Source: an uncultured Pseudomonadales bacterium
GTDB lineage: Bacteria > Pseudomonadota > Gammaproteobacteria > Pseudomonadales > CANNCY01
Direction: 5' to 3'
Assembly (NCBI GenBank): GCA_947503335.1
Contig: CANNCY010000001.1
Location: 1,026,958 to 1,090,957 of the forward strand
DNA: 64,000 bases
Shown in pieces: positions 46,801 through 56,727 of this stretch. Numbering within the stretch: position 1 is the first letter of the stretch; each line of letters begins with the position of its first letter. The notes beneath the pieces were generated by a model. It searched no databases, was not told the origin of the DNA, and was given only the letters and a program-made list of their open reading frames with translations. The position numbers and the translations under genes were made by a program.

Positions 46801-47099
46801 AGCAATGGTTAGAGGCCATCGTTACAGCCGCCAAAGACAACCTAACGCAACCCAAGGTAACCATGGCCGCAATTGCTAGTGCCTTTGTAAAGGCCAAAGA
46901 GCCCTTCGACCAAGCCGCTTTGAATAAACAATGGTTTAGCAGCCGCCACGACTTTACCCGCAAGCCCGACGCTGAACTACCTAACCGCTGGTACTGGCCT
47001 CAAGGCCCTGAGATGACCGATATCAATATCGAACTATTTGAAAACGCCTATCGAGGTATTTTTGAGCTGTCTAAAACGTCAAAGGTGAGCAACGCATGA
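43896..47099 (+). CDS. recC: exonuclease V subunit RecC
   Basis: A 1067-residue protein, slightly shorter than the E. coli 1122. AAGGAG precedes the ATG. It begins LRVIPSNKLENLFEAL and has the characteristic TIIVQNQGIQHWLNTQLAQ, EIQLLHDQLLHLF and VALLGMNDGEFPR blocks. RecC is the inactive helicase-like scaffold that reads Chi sites in the RecBCD complex, which processes double-strand breaks. It is the first gene of recC-recB-recD, with a four-base overlap into recB. There is no ptrA gene in the operon, unlike in E. coli. Confidence 0.97.
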   Translation: MVLLRVIPSNKLENLFEALQHIVAAQPTGPFERTTIIVQNQGIQHWLNTQLAQRQGISFNIEFPMPVRFVWGCIRQLVGTENVDAVSPFSREPLTWSINQFLGTDQVINDPSFKRATDYWQTGAFQDLKRFQLAGQLADLFEQYTIYRDDWLEQWSRGESIPDLANHPDAQWQAKLWRMLCERHGKNQQPAYLRELALQNASPESELPDVIHVFGVNSLAPAWLNFLERLSEKTGMQVFIYHLNPCVEYWGDLSRNKARLEKWQEDDFSNNPLLANLGGQGQQFVRMLADADYDTLDLFDDVRPSDGDTDALLNEVQSDLLNLDTHPSPELVKDNSLKIVSADSPLREIQLLHDQLLHLFNNDASLKPHDIVVMCPQIETYAPFIEAVFAPRGEYDSSRLPCSIADRSVHESEPLVAQFIQLLDTPSRRYTRAEVLDMLSISACQRRFDISADDLPIIERWLDEVSIFWGLDEPNQQRIIENDQPMPLYHWQQGLERLMLGYLHGDEEILVNGRVWSPAVQLGESELLGALIDAITTLGSARSIVGYEHTPKGWATALRELYQNLFSPNDEDSVADNAIDNAIVALALVEQIDPSPISLDVVKEFLTGKFVEPSRRQQFLTGQVTFCSMMPMRSVPFKVVALLGMNDGEFPRAKPPAQLDLIAHKPRTGDRSRAGDDRYLFLEAMISARQNLYISYLGRDRRKGNALEPSLVVAELVNYLQNTKQWPEKGSIDQAPLHPFDERHFTAGSQWQSFATQWMTFTGQGEQDNKPVTNSLRELPDTMSTGDIVRCLERPAQSFGRYQFDLRLPDIEADSLEEPFAIDPLSRYQLRNQAIDSMLTDGVACSFELDKASGRVPQSPTTDEQLNDWQTFAEQLSNEFKDVSPEPIKLTQVDLNIAGIQLTAALPLVERQLMFYRAGTARDSHVIEWGIAHLVGTVLGLVDSTFAYSDKSQQLMQTSFNPVDVGQAEQWLEAIVTAAKDNLTQPKVTMAAIASAFVKAKEPFDQAALNKQWFSSRHDFTRKPDAELPNRWYWPQGPEMTDINIELFENAYRGIFELSKTSKVSNA

Positions 47100-50000
47100 A
47101 ACAACTCGCCATTCATACAACACCGCTAACAGGTATTCACCTAATTGAAGCCAGTGCCGGTACCGGTAAGACGTACAGTATCACACGGCTAGTCGCGAAA
47201 ATTTTGCTCGAACACGAATCGGTCGAGTCGATCTCGCAGGTTTTGGTAATGACCTTTACCAAAGCAGCTGCACAAGAGTTACGCGCCCGTATCAATGCCC
47301 ATTTAAATTTACTGTTTCAACACTGGGGCCAAAAAGATCATAGCGAGTTTGAACATGATGAAGTAAGCCTTGCGCTGTTTGATGACTGGGCGAGCCTTGG
47401 TAAAACCGATGAGCAGGCCCGCACAAAGTTACGTGCAGCCCTTGTCGAACTAGATACGGCGCCTATCTCGACGATTCATAGTTTTTGCCAACGCATTCTG
47501 CAAGATCACGCGTTTTTAAGTGCGTTACCGATGCAGTTTTCGTTTTCAGATAATATTGATGATCTGCTAGAGCAAGCCGTAGCCGATGTGTATCGATCAA
47601 ATCGTTTAAACAGCGATGATTCGTGGCATGCTTTCTTTGGCCGCTGGGCTACGCCCGTTGATTTTATTCAAGCCTTTAGAAAAGCCGTTGAAGAACCCAT
47701 TTCGCTTGACCCCGTCAGCGCCCAAATGGTGCTTGATAACGCAATACTCTTGAAGCAAGAATTAAAATCGGGCTTTGACAATTTGTATGATGCTATTCAA
47801 AACGAGCCCAACAACAAGCCGATTCATGTAGAACAACTAGAGGTCATTGAAGCTTGGCTTGCAACCGATGAACTAACAGCGCCTGTCGAATGGGGAAAGT
47901 ACTTTCACGGTGGCCGGTATAGAAGCGTATCGTCAGAGCTAAAGGCCTATCAAAAGCACGCAAAGACAATCACAGATGAGCTCAGAAAAGTCGAGGGCAA
48001 TTACGCAAAGGCCTTAGCCTACGAATGTGCTAACGACGCAATCTACAGCGCGCGAGATAAACTCGCCCAAGCTAAACAACAACGTCATGTATTGGCGATC
48101 TCTGACCCTATCTTTATTGTGCAACAACAGCTTGCTAACGATGCGTCTGGTGAATTTGCTGCCGCCATTAAAGCCCAGTACCCCGCCGCGTTGGTTGACG
48201 AATTTCAAGATACCGACGAAGCACAGAACAGTATCTTAACCGCTGTATATAAGGGCAACGATAACAGCGTACTGTTTCAAATTGGCGACCCTAAGCAGGC
48301 AATTTACGCGTTTCGTGGCGGTGATGTGTTTGCTTATCTTAATGCCAGAAAACGCGCCCAATACGAATGGTCGCTAGATACCAACTATCGCTCTAACGAA
48401 CAGCTAGTTACCCAGTACAACGATCTGTTTGCAATGAAAGACAGTATCTTTGGTAAAGGCATTGATTACCACCGCGTAAACGGCGCCATTAAGGGCAAGG
48501 TATTTGAAGATACCCTTGAAACAGCCCCGTTAAGTTTTGTGCCCATCAAATTAGACGACCCCAGCGTCGATGCCTGTCGCACCCAATATGCACAATGGGC
48601 TGCCAATGAAATCGCGACGCTGCTGACAAGTCGCGCCACCATTGATGACAAGCCCATTACCGCGAGTCAAATCGCTGTATTAGTGCGTGCGTCAACCGAA
48701 GCGAACAAGGTGATCGACGCATTAGGCGAATTGGGCCTGTCGGCAGTGTACAGTGGTGGTAGCGAACGTATCTTTGAATCGCCCGAAGCATTGCAGCTAG
48801 TATTGGCATTGAGAGGCATTCTTAACCCCTACAGCGACAAAGCGTTACGAGTGGCAATGACAAGCGAACTGTTCGGCGCCAACAGCACTGAACGCTTAGC
48901 CCAGCTGCAGGTTGACGCACAGAAATGGCAGCAAGCCTCTGACCTACTAGCCGAGCTAAAAGAACTGTGGGCAACCCGTGGCTTTTTGGCGATGGGGTTA
49001 AAACTGTTACAGGGGTTAGCCACTGATAACGACCGCCATAATCGCCAACTAACCAACTACACGCAGCTATTCGAGCTGTGCCAAGAGGTTTGGCAGCAGC
49101 ACGCACACTTTGAGCAGTTGCTACAGTGGCTAGAACAGCAGATAGCTAACCCTTCTAACAACAGCGCCTACGAAGTAAATCTAGAAGATGATCACGATCT
49201 GATTCAGATCGTTACCTATCATGGCTCTAAGGGTCTGGAGTACCCTGTGGTGATTCTGCCCTTTACGTCAATGATCAGAAATAGCCCTGCACGTGATGGT
49301 ATCACTAGCTATCACGACGATGACTTAAACTTACACAACACGATCACTGGCCCTTTAATGCCTGACGCGATGGCGCGATACCAGTCTGAAGACGATGACG
49401 AAGTAGCACGATTACTCTACGTTGCCGTTACCCGTGCATCATCCTTATGTTTAATTGCCGTGGGTGATAACAAAAATGTAGATCGGTCTGCTATTGCTCG
49501 AATGACGGGCTATGATGGCGAATTAGGTTGGCCGCACTTTTTAGCGACCCAACCTAGTTTGGCGTTGCGTGATGAAGCTGCCCCCATCACTGAGCGTATT
49601 AATCGTGCCAATAACTCGCAACAGCTATCGCCTGCTGAGCTTAATAACAGCATTGATTCTAAGTGGCAGCTTACGTCGTTTAGCTCGATCGCCCATCGAT
49701 TAAAACACAGCCTAATTGAGCCTAAAGATCGTGACGCCCTGCTAGCACGTGTGGCCTCGCCCACCGAAACACCACAGCTTCGCTTTGCCCTAACCAAGGG
49801 CGCTGCAGCGGGTAATCTTTTGCATGATCTGATGGAACACACCGACTTTAGCAAGGGCAATTTTGCAGATGTTGCGCTAGAGCCGCTAACCCGCTTCGGT
49901 GAAGAGGTAGATCAAGACGCTCTATTTGGTTGGCTTAACGAGGTACTTGCCGCCCCGCTTGCCGAGCTTGATAACAACTCGCTAAGCTCACTCACTTGGC

Positions 50001-50479
50001 AACAGACATTACGCGAGCCCGAATTCTACTTTTCGCTACCCAAGCATCAGCTAAGCGACCTACTTGCGATTCTTTATGAACATCGCGGCGATAGCGAACA
50101 GTCAACGTCGCGCGAAATAATCGAAGGCATGATGCATGGCTTTATCGATTTAATTTTTGAGCACAACGGCCGCTACTTTGTGAGCGACTACAAATCGAAT
50201 CATATTGGTGACGACCTAGCCGACTATACCCAAGAGCGTATTCGCGACAGTATTCAGGCAAGCAATTACGATTTACAGTATTTAATCTATTCATTGGCGT
50301 TGCACCGGCATCTTAAGCAATCACTGCCCGACTATGACCCTGCTGTGCACTTTGGCGGCGTTTACTATTTTTATCTGCGTGGTATGAATCCAAACAATCA
50401 CTTCGGCCAATACTTTCATCCGATTGGTGTAGAGACCCTTGAACGTCTTGATCAACTGTTTAGCGAGGAGCACGCCTAA
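47096..50479 (+). CDS. recB: exonuclease V helicase/nuclease subunit RecB
   Basis: A 1127-residue protein. The helicase parts are Walker A EASAGTGKTYS near 18-28, DEFQDTDEAQ near 366, GDPKQAIYAFRGGD near 400, and the SKGLEYPVVILPF motif near 715. The C-terminal nuclease has the catalytic Asp1031-Tyr-Lys1033 in SDYKSNH, matching the E. coli Asp-Lys pair. RecB is the 3'-5' motor and the only nuclease of RecBCD. It overlaps recC by four bases and shares TAATG with recD. Besides repair it destroys phage DNA, and Kiwa in other bacteria has been linked functionally to RecBCD. Confidence 0.98.
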   Translation: MKQLAIHTTPLTGIHLIEASAGTGKTYSITRLVAKILLEHESVESISQVLVMTFTKAAAQELRARINAHLNLLFQHWGQKDHSEFEHDEVSLALFDDWASLGKTDEQARTKLRAALVELDTAPISTIHSFCQRILQDHAFLSALPMQFSFSDNIDDLLEQAVADVYRSNRLNSDDSWHAFFGRWATPVDFIQAFRKAVEEPISLDPVSAQMVLDNAILLKQELKSGFDNLYDAIQNEPNNKPIHVEQLEVIEAWLATDELTAPVEWGKYFHGGRYRSVSSELKAYQKHAKTITDELRKVEGNYAKALAYECANDAIYSARDKLAQAKQQRHVLAISDPIFIVQQQLANDASGEFAAAIKAQYPAALVDEFQDTDEAQNSILTAVYKGNDNSVLFQIGDPKQAIYAFRGGDVFAYLNARKRAQYEWSLDTNYRSNEQLVTQYNDLFAMKDSIFGKGIDYHRVNGAIKGKVFEDTLETAPLSFVPIKLDDPSVDACRTQYAQWAANEIATLLTSRATIDDKPITASQIAVLVRASTEANKVIDALGELGLSAVYSGGSERIFESPEALQLVLALRGILNPYSDKALRVAMTSELFGANSTERLAQLQVDAQKWQQASDLLAELKELWATRGFLAMGLKLLQGLATDNDRHNRQLTNYTQLFELCQEVWQQHAHFEQLLQWLEQQIANPSNNSAYEVNLEDDHDLIQIVTYHGSKGLEYPVVILPFTSMIRNSPARDGITSYHDDDLNLHNTITGPLMPDAMARYQSEDDDEVARLLYVAVTRASSLCLIAVGDNKNVDRSAIARMTGYDGELGWPHFLATQPSLALRDEAAPITERINRANNSQQLSPAELNNSIDSKWQLTSFSSIAHRLKHSLIEPKDRDALLARVASPTETPQLRFALTKGAAAGNLLHDLMEHTDFSKGNFADVALEPLTRFGEEVDQDALFGWLNEVLAAPLAELDNNSLSSLTWQQTLREPEFYFSLPKHQLSDLLAILYEHRGDSEQSTSREIIEGMMHGFIDLIFEHNGRYFVSDYKSNHIGDDLADYTQERIRDSIQASNYDLQYLIYSLALHRHLKQSLPDYDPAVHFGGVYYFYLRGMNPNNHFGQYFHPIGVETLERLDQLFSEEHA

Positions 50480-52089
50480 TGCATTCAATTGATCAACACT
50501 TAGTACAGCAGTTAAATAAACTGCACCCGTTAAGCGACGCTCTACAGATTGCCTTGCAAGAGGCTCACGCACAGTTGCGCGAGGGCCACACTGCTCACAC
50601 CCTTAACAGTGACCTTTGGGGCGAGTTAACGGCTGTGGTAGACGACTGCCCTGCCATGCCGATAGTTATACGAGAGACACACTTCGCCTTTAAACGCGTG
50701 CATACATACGAAACAACCATCGCTGGTGCTTTTGTACAAACGCCGCAGTCATTTACGAGCGACGAGACAGCAGTACTAAGCAATTGGATTAGCGAACAGT
50801 TTACGCTGAGCGAACCCAAAGAAGCGCACCAAGCGCTAGCTGTGGCTAATGCTATTCATTGGCAACACAGCGTTATTACTGGCGGGCCGGGTACCGGTAA
50901 AACGACAACGGTCGCGAAATTAATTGGCGCTCTGTCGCAATTACATAGCGGCCTACGACTGTTACTACTGGCCCCCACGGGTAAGGCAGCACAGCGTTTA
51001 GAAACTTCATTTACTGCCGCCCAAGCAAACATTAAGCCGGCGGCAAACTTTAATCTGATTGCGTCATCGACCATTCATCGCGCACTGTACGGCCAACAGA
51101 CCATTAAGCGCGCCGACGTCATCGTGGTCGACGAAGCATCTATGGTTGATATTGCGTTAGCCGCACGGCTCATAAACGCGCTTAGCGAGCACACTAAGGT
51201 TATCTGGTTGGGTGACGCAGACCAATTAGTAAGCGTGGGTGCCGGCGCCATGATGGACAACCTAACCCAAGCTCAATGGCCTAGCGCGCAAGTCGGCGTT
51301 GTCGATGCGATCAACCAGGCCAGTGGCCAACTACTTAGCTTGCCCAATGGCCCTGTAGCTAGATTAGAAGGCAGCTTTCGTAGCAATAAAGCGATTCTGG
51401 CACTAGCTGATGCCATCAATCAAAACCAAACATTGAACGCGCTAAAAGCAATCGATAAATACAAAGAGCTATCACTTAACCCTTTTCGCGATTTTTACAA
51501 TGAGCGCTTTAATCATTGCTTAGCTCATTATCGCGCCGTGGCCTCTTGCGCCACAGCGAGTGAGGCGCTGTCTAAACTCGCCCAACTTCAAGTACTTTGC
51601 CCAACACGCTATGGCGAATATGGCACCGATGCCATTAATGGGCGAGTTCGAAATACTCTTGGTAGCGATGGCGATGCGTTGTATCAGGGCTTACCTATTT
51701 TAATCACCGAAAACAGCTACGAGACGGGGCTATTTAATGGCGACATTGGCATACTTTGGCAGCACAACGACCAGTTGATGGCATGTTTTGAAGGCGACAA
51801 CGGCCTGCGTTATTTACCCTTAAGCCAAGTAGCCCAATGGATACCAGCTTACGCGATGACAATTCATAAGACACAGGGCTCTGAGTACGACGAAGTAGCT
51901 GTCACTTCTGAAGAGGAGTACATGCAGCTAAATCGCTCGCTGCTATACACCGCGGTCACGCGCGCTAAAAAGACATGCCACCTGTATATTGATAAAGAGA
52001 AGCTAAGTAATGCACTCGCCACTGATCAGCGGCGAGTGACGGGGTTGACGTATCAACTATCTGATGCGCTAGCAGCTGCTTCACCGTAA
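50479..52089 (+). CDS. recD: exonuclease V helicase subunit RecD
   Basis: A 536-residue superfamily 1B helicase, shorter than the E. coli 608. Walker A is GGPGTGKTTTVAKL near 135-148, Walker B VDEASMVD near 217, motif III WLGDADQLVSVGAGA near 243, and motif VI YTAVTRAKK near 493. RecD is the 5'-3' motor of RecBCD. The last 37 bases overlap the 3' end of the convergent TonB-domain gene, so transcripts of the two genes collide there. Confidence 0.97.
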   Translation: MHSIDQHLVQQLNKLHPLSDALQIALQEAHAQLREGHTAHTLNSDLWGELTAVVDDCPAMPIVIRETHFAFKRVHTYETTIAGAFVQTPQSFTSDETAVLSNWISEQFTLSEPKEAHQALAVANAIHWQHSVITGGPGTGKTTTVAKLIGALSQLHSGLRLLLLAPTGKAAQRLETSFTAAQANIKPAANFNLIASSTIHRALYGQQTIKRADVIVVDEASMVDIALAARLINALSEHTKVIWLGDADQLVSVGAGAMMDNLTQAQWPSAQVGVVDAINQASGQLLSLPNGPVARLEGSFRSNKAILALADAINQNQTLNALKAIDKYKELSLNPFRDFYNERFNHCLAHYRAVASCATASEALSKLAQLQVLCPTRYGEYGTDAINGRVRNTLGSDGDALYQGLPILITENSYETGLFNGDIGILWQHNDQLMACFEGDNGLRYLPLSQVAQWIPAYAMTIHKTQGSEYDEVAVTSEEEYMQLNRSLLYTAVTRAKKTCHLYIDKEKLSNALATDQRRVTGLTYQLSDALAAASP

Positions 52090-53126
52090 TGCTGTACCAC
52101 GGTAAGCTTTGCTCCAACGTCACCATTAACAAACAGCTCGCATTGCCCCCAAGAATCAGGAATTGAAACCGTAACTTCTTCGGTCAGATCCATTTGCATA
52201 TGCTTTGCCTCGCAACGTAATTCGACATCATCAAACTTGCTGATATCGCCCACTAACGAAAAGTCAGGCCGCAATATAGAAGATGTGAAATAACCTCGCT
52301 CACCAACACTATGATTGCTGTACCAATACCTTGCCGTATTGATTTGCTCCCTAGATTTCTTTGCCCAAACATTAATCTCATTGAATTCATCGGTCAGCTC
52401 GTCATCTTCTATTTTTTTAATCAAACGATCAAAATACTTCACAGACGCCGAGTAATCTTGCATATCAACTGACAACTGAGAAAGCCGCGTCAGCGCCATT
52501 ATATATGTGCTGTTACCTACATGCGCACTCATCATGCTATCGAAGCCGTCTTTCAATGCATCGTACTCGCCTTGCGAGTTGCCTAGACTCGCGTAATAAC
52601 GAGAAGTGAGCCAATTAAGCCACGAGTCTTCATAATGAGAAAAACTTTTCTCTGAAGGTAGCTTTTTAATAATTGCCAGTGCCTGTTCATGCTCATTTTG
52701 TTCAACGAGCTTTGTAGCCCTTTTATACTTACTAATAAATGACCGGCTTGCCCCTGGCGTACCACCTATGTCAAACGTGAACATATAGCGATTATCACAA
52801 CTTTCAATCGGCTTGCCATCTAATGTTGCAGGCTCATATTTAAACCATTTCATAGCCTTCAACGCTGCTTTCTCAAAAGCTGGATGACCTGCACTATCGA
52901 CGACAACTGGCGCCTTAGTATTGCCCTCTTCATCAATTACAACACTGACGATTACCCAGCCTTCGCTGTTTTGATTTAACGCTGCACGGGGGTACGATGG
53001 ATTCTTTCGTTTTATCGGCACAGCTTTGCTGTAGTCAAGAGAAGTGACTGCGATCTTCTGATCTGCAGTAGCATTACCTACTGTTAACAGTGCTAACATC
53101 AGTAATATAGAACACGTATGTTTCAT
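52053..53126 (-). CDS. periplasmic TonB C-terminal-domain protein, copy 1
   Basis: A 357-residue protein. After a signal peptide (residues 1-21, ending VGNATA) the TonB-type C-terminal domain comes first: NPSYPRAALNQNSEGWVIVSVVIDEEGNTKAPVVVDSAG...FEKAALKAMKWFKYEPATLDGKPI (about 42-103). About 240 residues of helical, TPR-like and C-terminal beta sequence follow (GECD-type end VSIPDSWGQCELFVNGDVGAKLTVVQHYG). There is no membrane anchor or proline-rich linker, so it cannot work as a classical TonB. A paralogue lies directly upstream. Confidence 0.82.
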   Translation of the reverse strand: MKHTCSILLMLALLTVGNATADQKIAVTSLDYSKAVPIKRKNPSYPRAALNQNSEGWVIVSVVIDEEGNTKAPVVVDSAGHPAFEKAALKAMKWFKYEPATLDGKPIESCDNRYMFTFDIGGTPGASRSFISKYKRATKLVEQNEHEQALAIIKKLPSEKSFSHYEDSWLNWLTSRYYASLGNSQGEYDALKDGFDSMMSAHVGNSTYIMALTRLSQLSVDMQDYSASVKYFDRLIKKIEDDELTDEFNEINVWAKKSREQINTARYWYSNHSVGERGYFTSSILRPDFSLVGDISKFDDVELRCEAKHMQMDLTEEVTVSIPDSWGQCELFVNGDVGAKLTVVQHYGEAAASASDS

Positions 53127-53168
53127 ATAACATCCTTATTGTATGAACGACCATAAAATGAATAGGCC

Positions 53169-54218
53169 TTACGAAGCGACTTGCTGTACCACCGTTAAGG
53201 TTGCGCCGACACTGCCATGAACAAATAGATCACAACTACCCCAATGCTTGGGCACATCTACCGTTATCTCGCCCTCTAGTGGCATCTCTAAACGCTTAGC
53301 GTCGCAGCGCAATTGCACTTCGTTTACATCACTTGTATCACCAACAAGCGTAAACTGAGGGCGAATAATGGCTGTTTGAAAGAAACCTCGATCACCCACG
53401 GTTTCTTCTACTACCCACTTTTCGACGCCGTTTAGCTGATCTATTACCTCAGACACCTTGGTTTGCATTGTGTGATACTTTTGATCAACCTGCTCGTCTT
53501 TTTCAAATTCTGCCTGCAGCCTTAAAGAATAATCTAGTGCGTCAGAATAATTTCGATGACTAAGAGACAATTCAGCAATGCGCCACAATGCTGATCGATA
53601 TACCTCTGGGGTTGTCATCGCTACATCATTATAGGCAAAGCCCTTCTTTAACGCTATTAGCTCTGACTGACCATCGCCCAACTCTGCATAATATAGCGCC
53701 GTTAACCACTGCAGCCAGTTGTCTTCGTAGTGCGAGAAATGATGCTGGTTAGGCAGCTGATCGATAATCTCTTTGACCTTTGTCAAATCACCTTGCTCTA
53801 GTAACTTGGTACCCCGATTATACTGCGAGATAAAGCGTTTTGACGCCCCGGTTTTACCCGACATCGCAAAGGTGTACTTGTATTGGTTGTCGCAGCTTTC
53901 AATTGGCTCACCGTTAAGCGTGGCAGGTTTAAAGGTAGACTTCATCAACGCACGCGCTGCTGCTCGCTCAAACGAGTCACTACCTGCACTTTCAACCACG
54001 ATTGGCGAGTTTGGGCTGCCTTGCTCGTCGACCACAAAACTAAGGATTACCCAGCCTTCGTTGTTTCGGGCGCGGGCACGTTCTGGGTAGTGCGGCGCGG
54101 CTCGCTCAACAGGCATTGCTTTGTGATAGATCTTCATCGCGTCTTTTAGGCTATCCCCACTTGCACTGGCGCAAGCAAGCATAATTGCGGCCGACGATAT
54201 TGAGATAAGCTTTTTCAT
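53169..54218 (-). CDS. periplasmic TonB C-terminal-domain protein, copy 2
   Basis: The start at 54218 (MKKLISISSAAIMLACASA) is chosen because it opens a normal signal peptide; a longer in-frame start 63 bases upstream would bury it. It is built like its neighbour: TonB-type domain near 35-105 (APHYPERARARNNEGWVILSFVVDEQGSPNSPIVVESAG), a helical middle, and the same C-terminal beta block (VDVPKHWGSCDLFVHGSVGATLTVVQQ). The signal peptide contains LACAS, a possible lipobox. The pair is 42 bases apart and probably arose by tandem duplication. Role unknown. Confidence 0.82.
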   Translation of the reverse strand: MKKLISISSAAIMLACASASGDSLKDAMKIYHKAMPVERAAPHYPERARARNNEGWVILSFVVDEQGSPNSPIVVESAGSDSFERAAARALMKSTFKPATLNGEPIESCDNQYKYTFAMSGKTGASKRFISQYNRGTKLLEQGDLTKVKEIIDQLPNQHHFSHYEDNWLQWLTALYYAELGDGQSELIALKKGFAYNDVAMTTPEVYRSALWRIAELSLSHRNYSDALDYSLRLQAEFEKDEQVDQKYHTMQTKVSEVIDQLNGVEKWVVEETVGDRGFFQTAIIRPQFTLVGDTSDVNEVQLRCDAKRLEMPLEGEITVDVPKHWGSCDLFVHGSVGATLTVVQQVAS

Positions 54219-54327
54219 GAACAGTATTAATGCAACGCTAAGACAATTGCGGCAATGATACCAAATTTCTGCCCCTAGCAACCACTTTTGACAACACTTT
54301 CAATACGTTAGCGTTTAAACTTAGGGT

Positions 54328-55314
54328 ATGTCTAAGCAACAACCCTTAAATCGAGCCTTTTGCGTGGCCCCAATGGTAGACTGGACCGACCGTCACTATC
54401 GCTACTTTGCCCGCTTAATTACTCGCCATGCCTTGTTATACACCGAGATGCTCACTACCGGGGCCATCATTCACGGTGATCGCGATTATGTTCTGGGCTT
54501 TGAGGCCTTTGAGTCACCAGTTGCCCTACAACTAGGCGGTAGCGACCCTAGTGATCTAGCAAAGGCGGTAGAAATAGCCGAACCATACGGTTATGCCGAG
54601 TTCAATCTAAACTGCGGTTGCCCTAGCCCTCGGGTATCAGCGGGCAACTTTGGCGCCAGCTTAATGTTCGAGCCCGACTTGGTTGCCGAATGTGTTAAGG
54701 CAATGCAGTCGGTAACTGACAAACCTGTCACTGTAAAATGCCGTATTGGTGTCGACGATCAAGACGAATACCAGGCGCTACAAAACTTTGTAGAAAAGGT
54801 GCACAACGCTGGTGTCGATACCTTTATCGTACATGCTAGAAAAGCATGGCTAGCAGGCCTTAGCCCGAAAGAAAATCGCGAAATTCCGCCATTAAACTAT
54901 GAGCGGGTTTATCAACTAAAGCACGAAATGCCAAATCTTGAAATTATCATCAACGGTGGCATCAAAGATGCGGTTGTATGGTCAGACCATCGAGATATTG
55001 TAGACGGCGTGATGGTAGGTCGAGAAGCCTACCAAAACCCTTACCACTTAGCCGATGTAGACCGCCTTATCTACAACGACGATCAACCAGTCTTATCACG
55101 GCGCGAGATTGTAGAAGCTATGGTACCCTACATTGAACGCAACCTTAAAGGTGCCACCAAACTAGGCCATATAGTTAAACATATGCTTGGGCTATACCAG
55201 GGCGTGCCCGGTGCGCGAGCATTTCGCCGCAGTTTAAGCGAGCACATGCATCAAAAAGGCGCCAACGCAGATGTATTGATAAACGCATTAAAATTAGTAG
55301 AGTCTAACGACTAA
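54328..55314 (+). CDS. dusA: tRNA-dihydrouridine(20/20a) synthase
   Basis: A 328-residue flavoenzyme. The N-terminal [42 protein letters not shown] block identifies DusA rather than DusB or DusC. The catalytic Cys98 lies in NCGCPS, and the FMN phosphate site is IINGGIKD...[13 protein letters not shown] (about 210-245). It reduces uridines 20 and 20a in the D loop of tRNAs with NADPH. It starts 110 bases from the divergent TonB-domain gene and is 17 bases upstream of the transaldolase gene. Confidence 0.97.
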   Translation: MSKQQPLNRAFCVAPMVDWTDRHYRYFARLITRHALLYTEMLTTGAIIHGDRDYVLGFEAFESPVALQLGGSDPSDLAKAVEIAEPYGYAEFNLNCGCPSPRVSAGNFGASLMFEPDLVAECVKAMQSVTDKPVTVKCRIGVDDQDEYQALQNFVEKVHNAGVDTFIVHARKAWLAGLSPKENREIPPLNYERVYQLKHEMPNLEIIINGGIKDAVVWSDHRDIVDGVMVGREAYQNPYHLADVDRLIYNDDQPVLSRREIVEAMVPYIERNLKGATKLGHIVKHMLGLYQGVPGARAFRRSLSEHMHQKGANADVLINALKLVESND

Positions 55315-55331
55315 AGAAGAGAAGAATTGAC

Positions 55332-56276
55332 ATGCCTACACAGCTAGAACAACTTAGAGCAATGACCGATGTTGTTGCTGACACTGGTGATATCGCAGCC
55401 ATTGAAGCGTACCGCCCTTTAGACGCAACCACTAACCCATCGCTACTGTTTAAGGCTGCGCAGCTACCTGCCTATGAATCATTGTTAGGCGAGGCCAAAC
55501 AGCGCGCTAAAGATTATGCTGGTGACGCTAATAAAGGTGCTGCATTGCACTTAGGCGTTTTGATTGGCTTAGAGATCTTAAAACTGATTCCTGGTCGAAT
55601 CTCAACCGAGGTAGACGCGCGCTTATCGTTCGACACCAAAGCGACGATTGAAGAAGCTCGCACACTGATCAAGCTATATAACGATGCGGGTGTTACTAAC
55701 GATCGCGTACTGATTAAAATCGCATCGACATGGGAGGGTATTCAAGCCGCAAAGGTTCTAGAACAAGAAGGTATCAACACCAACCTGACCCTATTGTTTT
55801 CGCAAGCACAGGCAATCGCCTGCGCAGAAGCTGGCGCGTTTTTGATCAGCCCGTTTGTCGGCCGAATTTTAGACTGGTTTAAAGCCAAGAACCCAGATGC
55901 AGATTATAACGGAGTAAACGACCCCGGCGTTATGTCTGTAACAAGTATCTATAACTACTTTAAACAGCATGGATACAACACTGTTGTGATGGGCGCTAGC
56001 TTCAGGAATATCGGCGAAATTCAGGCCCTAGCTGGCTGTGATCGACTCACTATTAGCCCTGCACTGCTTGAAGAGCTACAGAATACATCTGACGATTTAC
56101 CTCAGGTATTGTCAGCATCAAATACTGGCGAACCTGTCGAAAAAATTAGCATGGATGAAGTAACCTTTAGAACCATGATGAACGCCGATGCTATGGCTAC
56201 TGAAAAGCTAGCTGAGGGTATTCGTGGCTTTGTTGCAGACCAAAACAAGCTAGAAGATCTATTAGCCAATGCTTAA
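55332..56276 (+). CDS. tal: transaldolase (TalB type)
   Basis: A 314-residue enzyme of the class I long transaldolase family. The substrate loop is [13 protein letters not shown] near 32-44, the Schiff-base Lys129 lies in [12 protein letters not shown], and [32 protein letters not shown] lies near 152-184. It transfers a dihydroxyacetone unit between sugar phosphates in the pentose phosphate pathway. AGAAGAG precedes the ATG. It overlaps the downstream TerB-type gene by eight bases. Confidence 0.96.
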   Translation: MPTQLEQLRAMTDVVADTGDIAAIEAYRPLDATTNPSLLFKAAQLPAYESLLGEAKQRAKDYAGDANKGAALHLGVLIGLEILKLIPGRISTEVDARLSFDTKATIEEARTLIKLYNDAGVTNDRVLIKIASTWEGIQAAKVLEQEGINTNLTLLFSQAQAIACAEAGAFLISPFVGRILDWFKAKNPDADYNGVNDPGVMSVTSIYNYFKQHGYNTVVMGASFRNIGEIQALAGCDRLTISPALLEELQNTSDDLPQVLSASNTGEPVEKISMDEVTFRTMMNADAMATEKLAEGIRGFVADQNKLEDLLANA

Positions 56277-56721
56277 TCTGTTAAAAGATCTTCTAACTGG
56301 CGAGCAGGCATCTAAGCCTGCCGCCGACCGCTGCATTAAACAGGTTGCAGCTGCGCTAATGATTGAAGTAGCGAGAGCCGACAACAACGTACAAAAAGAC
56401 GAGCTAGCAAAGATCACCGAACTAATCGCAAGGCATCAAGATCTTGATTACGAAGTAGTGAAAGCGATCGTCAATGAAGCACATCTCGACAGCGACGATG
56501 CTACCTCGCTATTTGAGTTTACCAAGGTAGTAAACGACACTTTAGACGACCCAAAAAAGTTAGATTTGGTCTTAAACATGTGGCGAATAGCATGGGTAGA
56601 CGGTGAAATCGACCCGAATGAAGAGCACATCATCAGACGTGTGTCTGATCTTATATATATTCCTCATGCTAAGTTTATGTGGGCGCGCAGTACTGCACGT
56701 GACGAGTTGCCGTCTAGCTAA
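56269..56721 (+). CDS. TerB-family protein
   Basis: A 150-residue, wholly helical acidic protein. The TerB pattern is clear: [27 protein letters not shown] (about 28-55) and [28 protein letters not shown] (about 102-129), each with the acidic D-x-x-x-x-x-E-E type loop thought to bind metal. TerB proteins are linked to tellurite and stress resistance, often at the membrane. Here it is attached to the transaldolase gene by overlap, with no other ter genes nearby, so its role is probably general. Confidence 0.88.
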   Translation: MLNLLKDLLTGEQASKPAADRCIKQVAAALMIEVARADNNVQKDELAKITELIARHQDLDYEVVKAIVNEAHLDSDDATSLFEFTKVVNDTLDDPKKLDLVLNMWRIAWVDGEIDPNEEHIIRRVSDLIYIPHAKFMWARSTARDELPSS

Positions 56722-56727
56722 TCTGGG

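Noticed and set aside
43896..52089. recCBD as part of the defence island
   Set aside because: These are core genes in the expected order, rich in the core octamer, and 20 kb beyond the tRNA boundary. A functional link to Kiwa is known in principle but is not shown by location.
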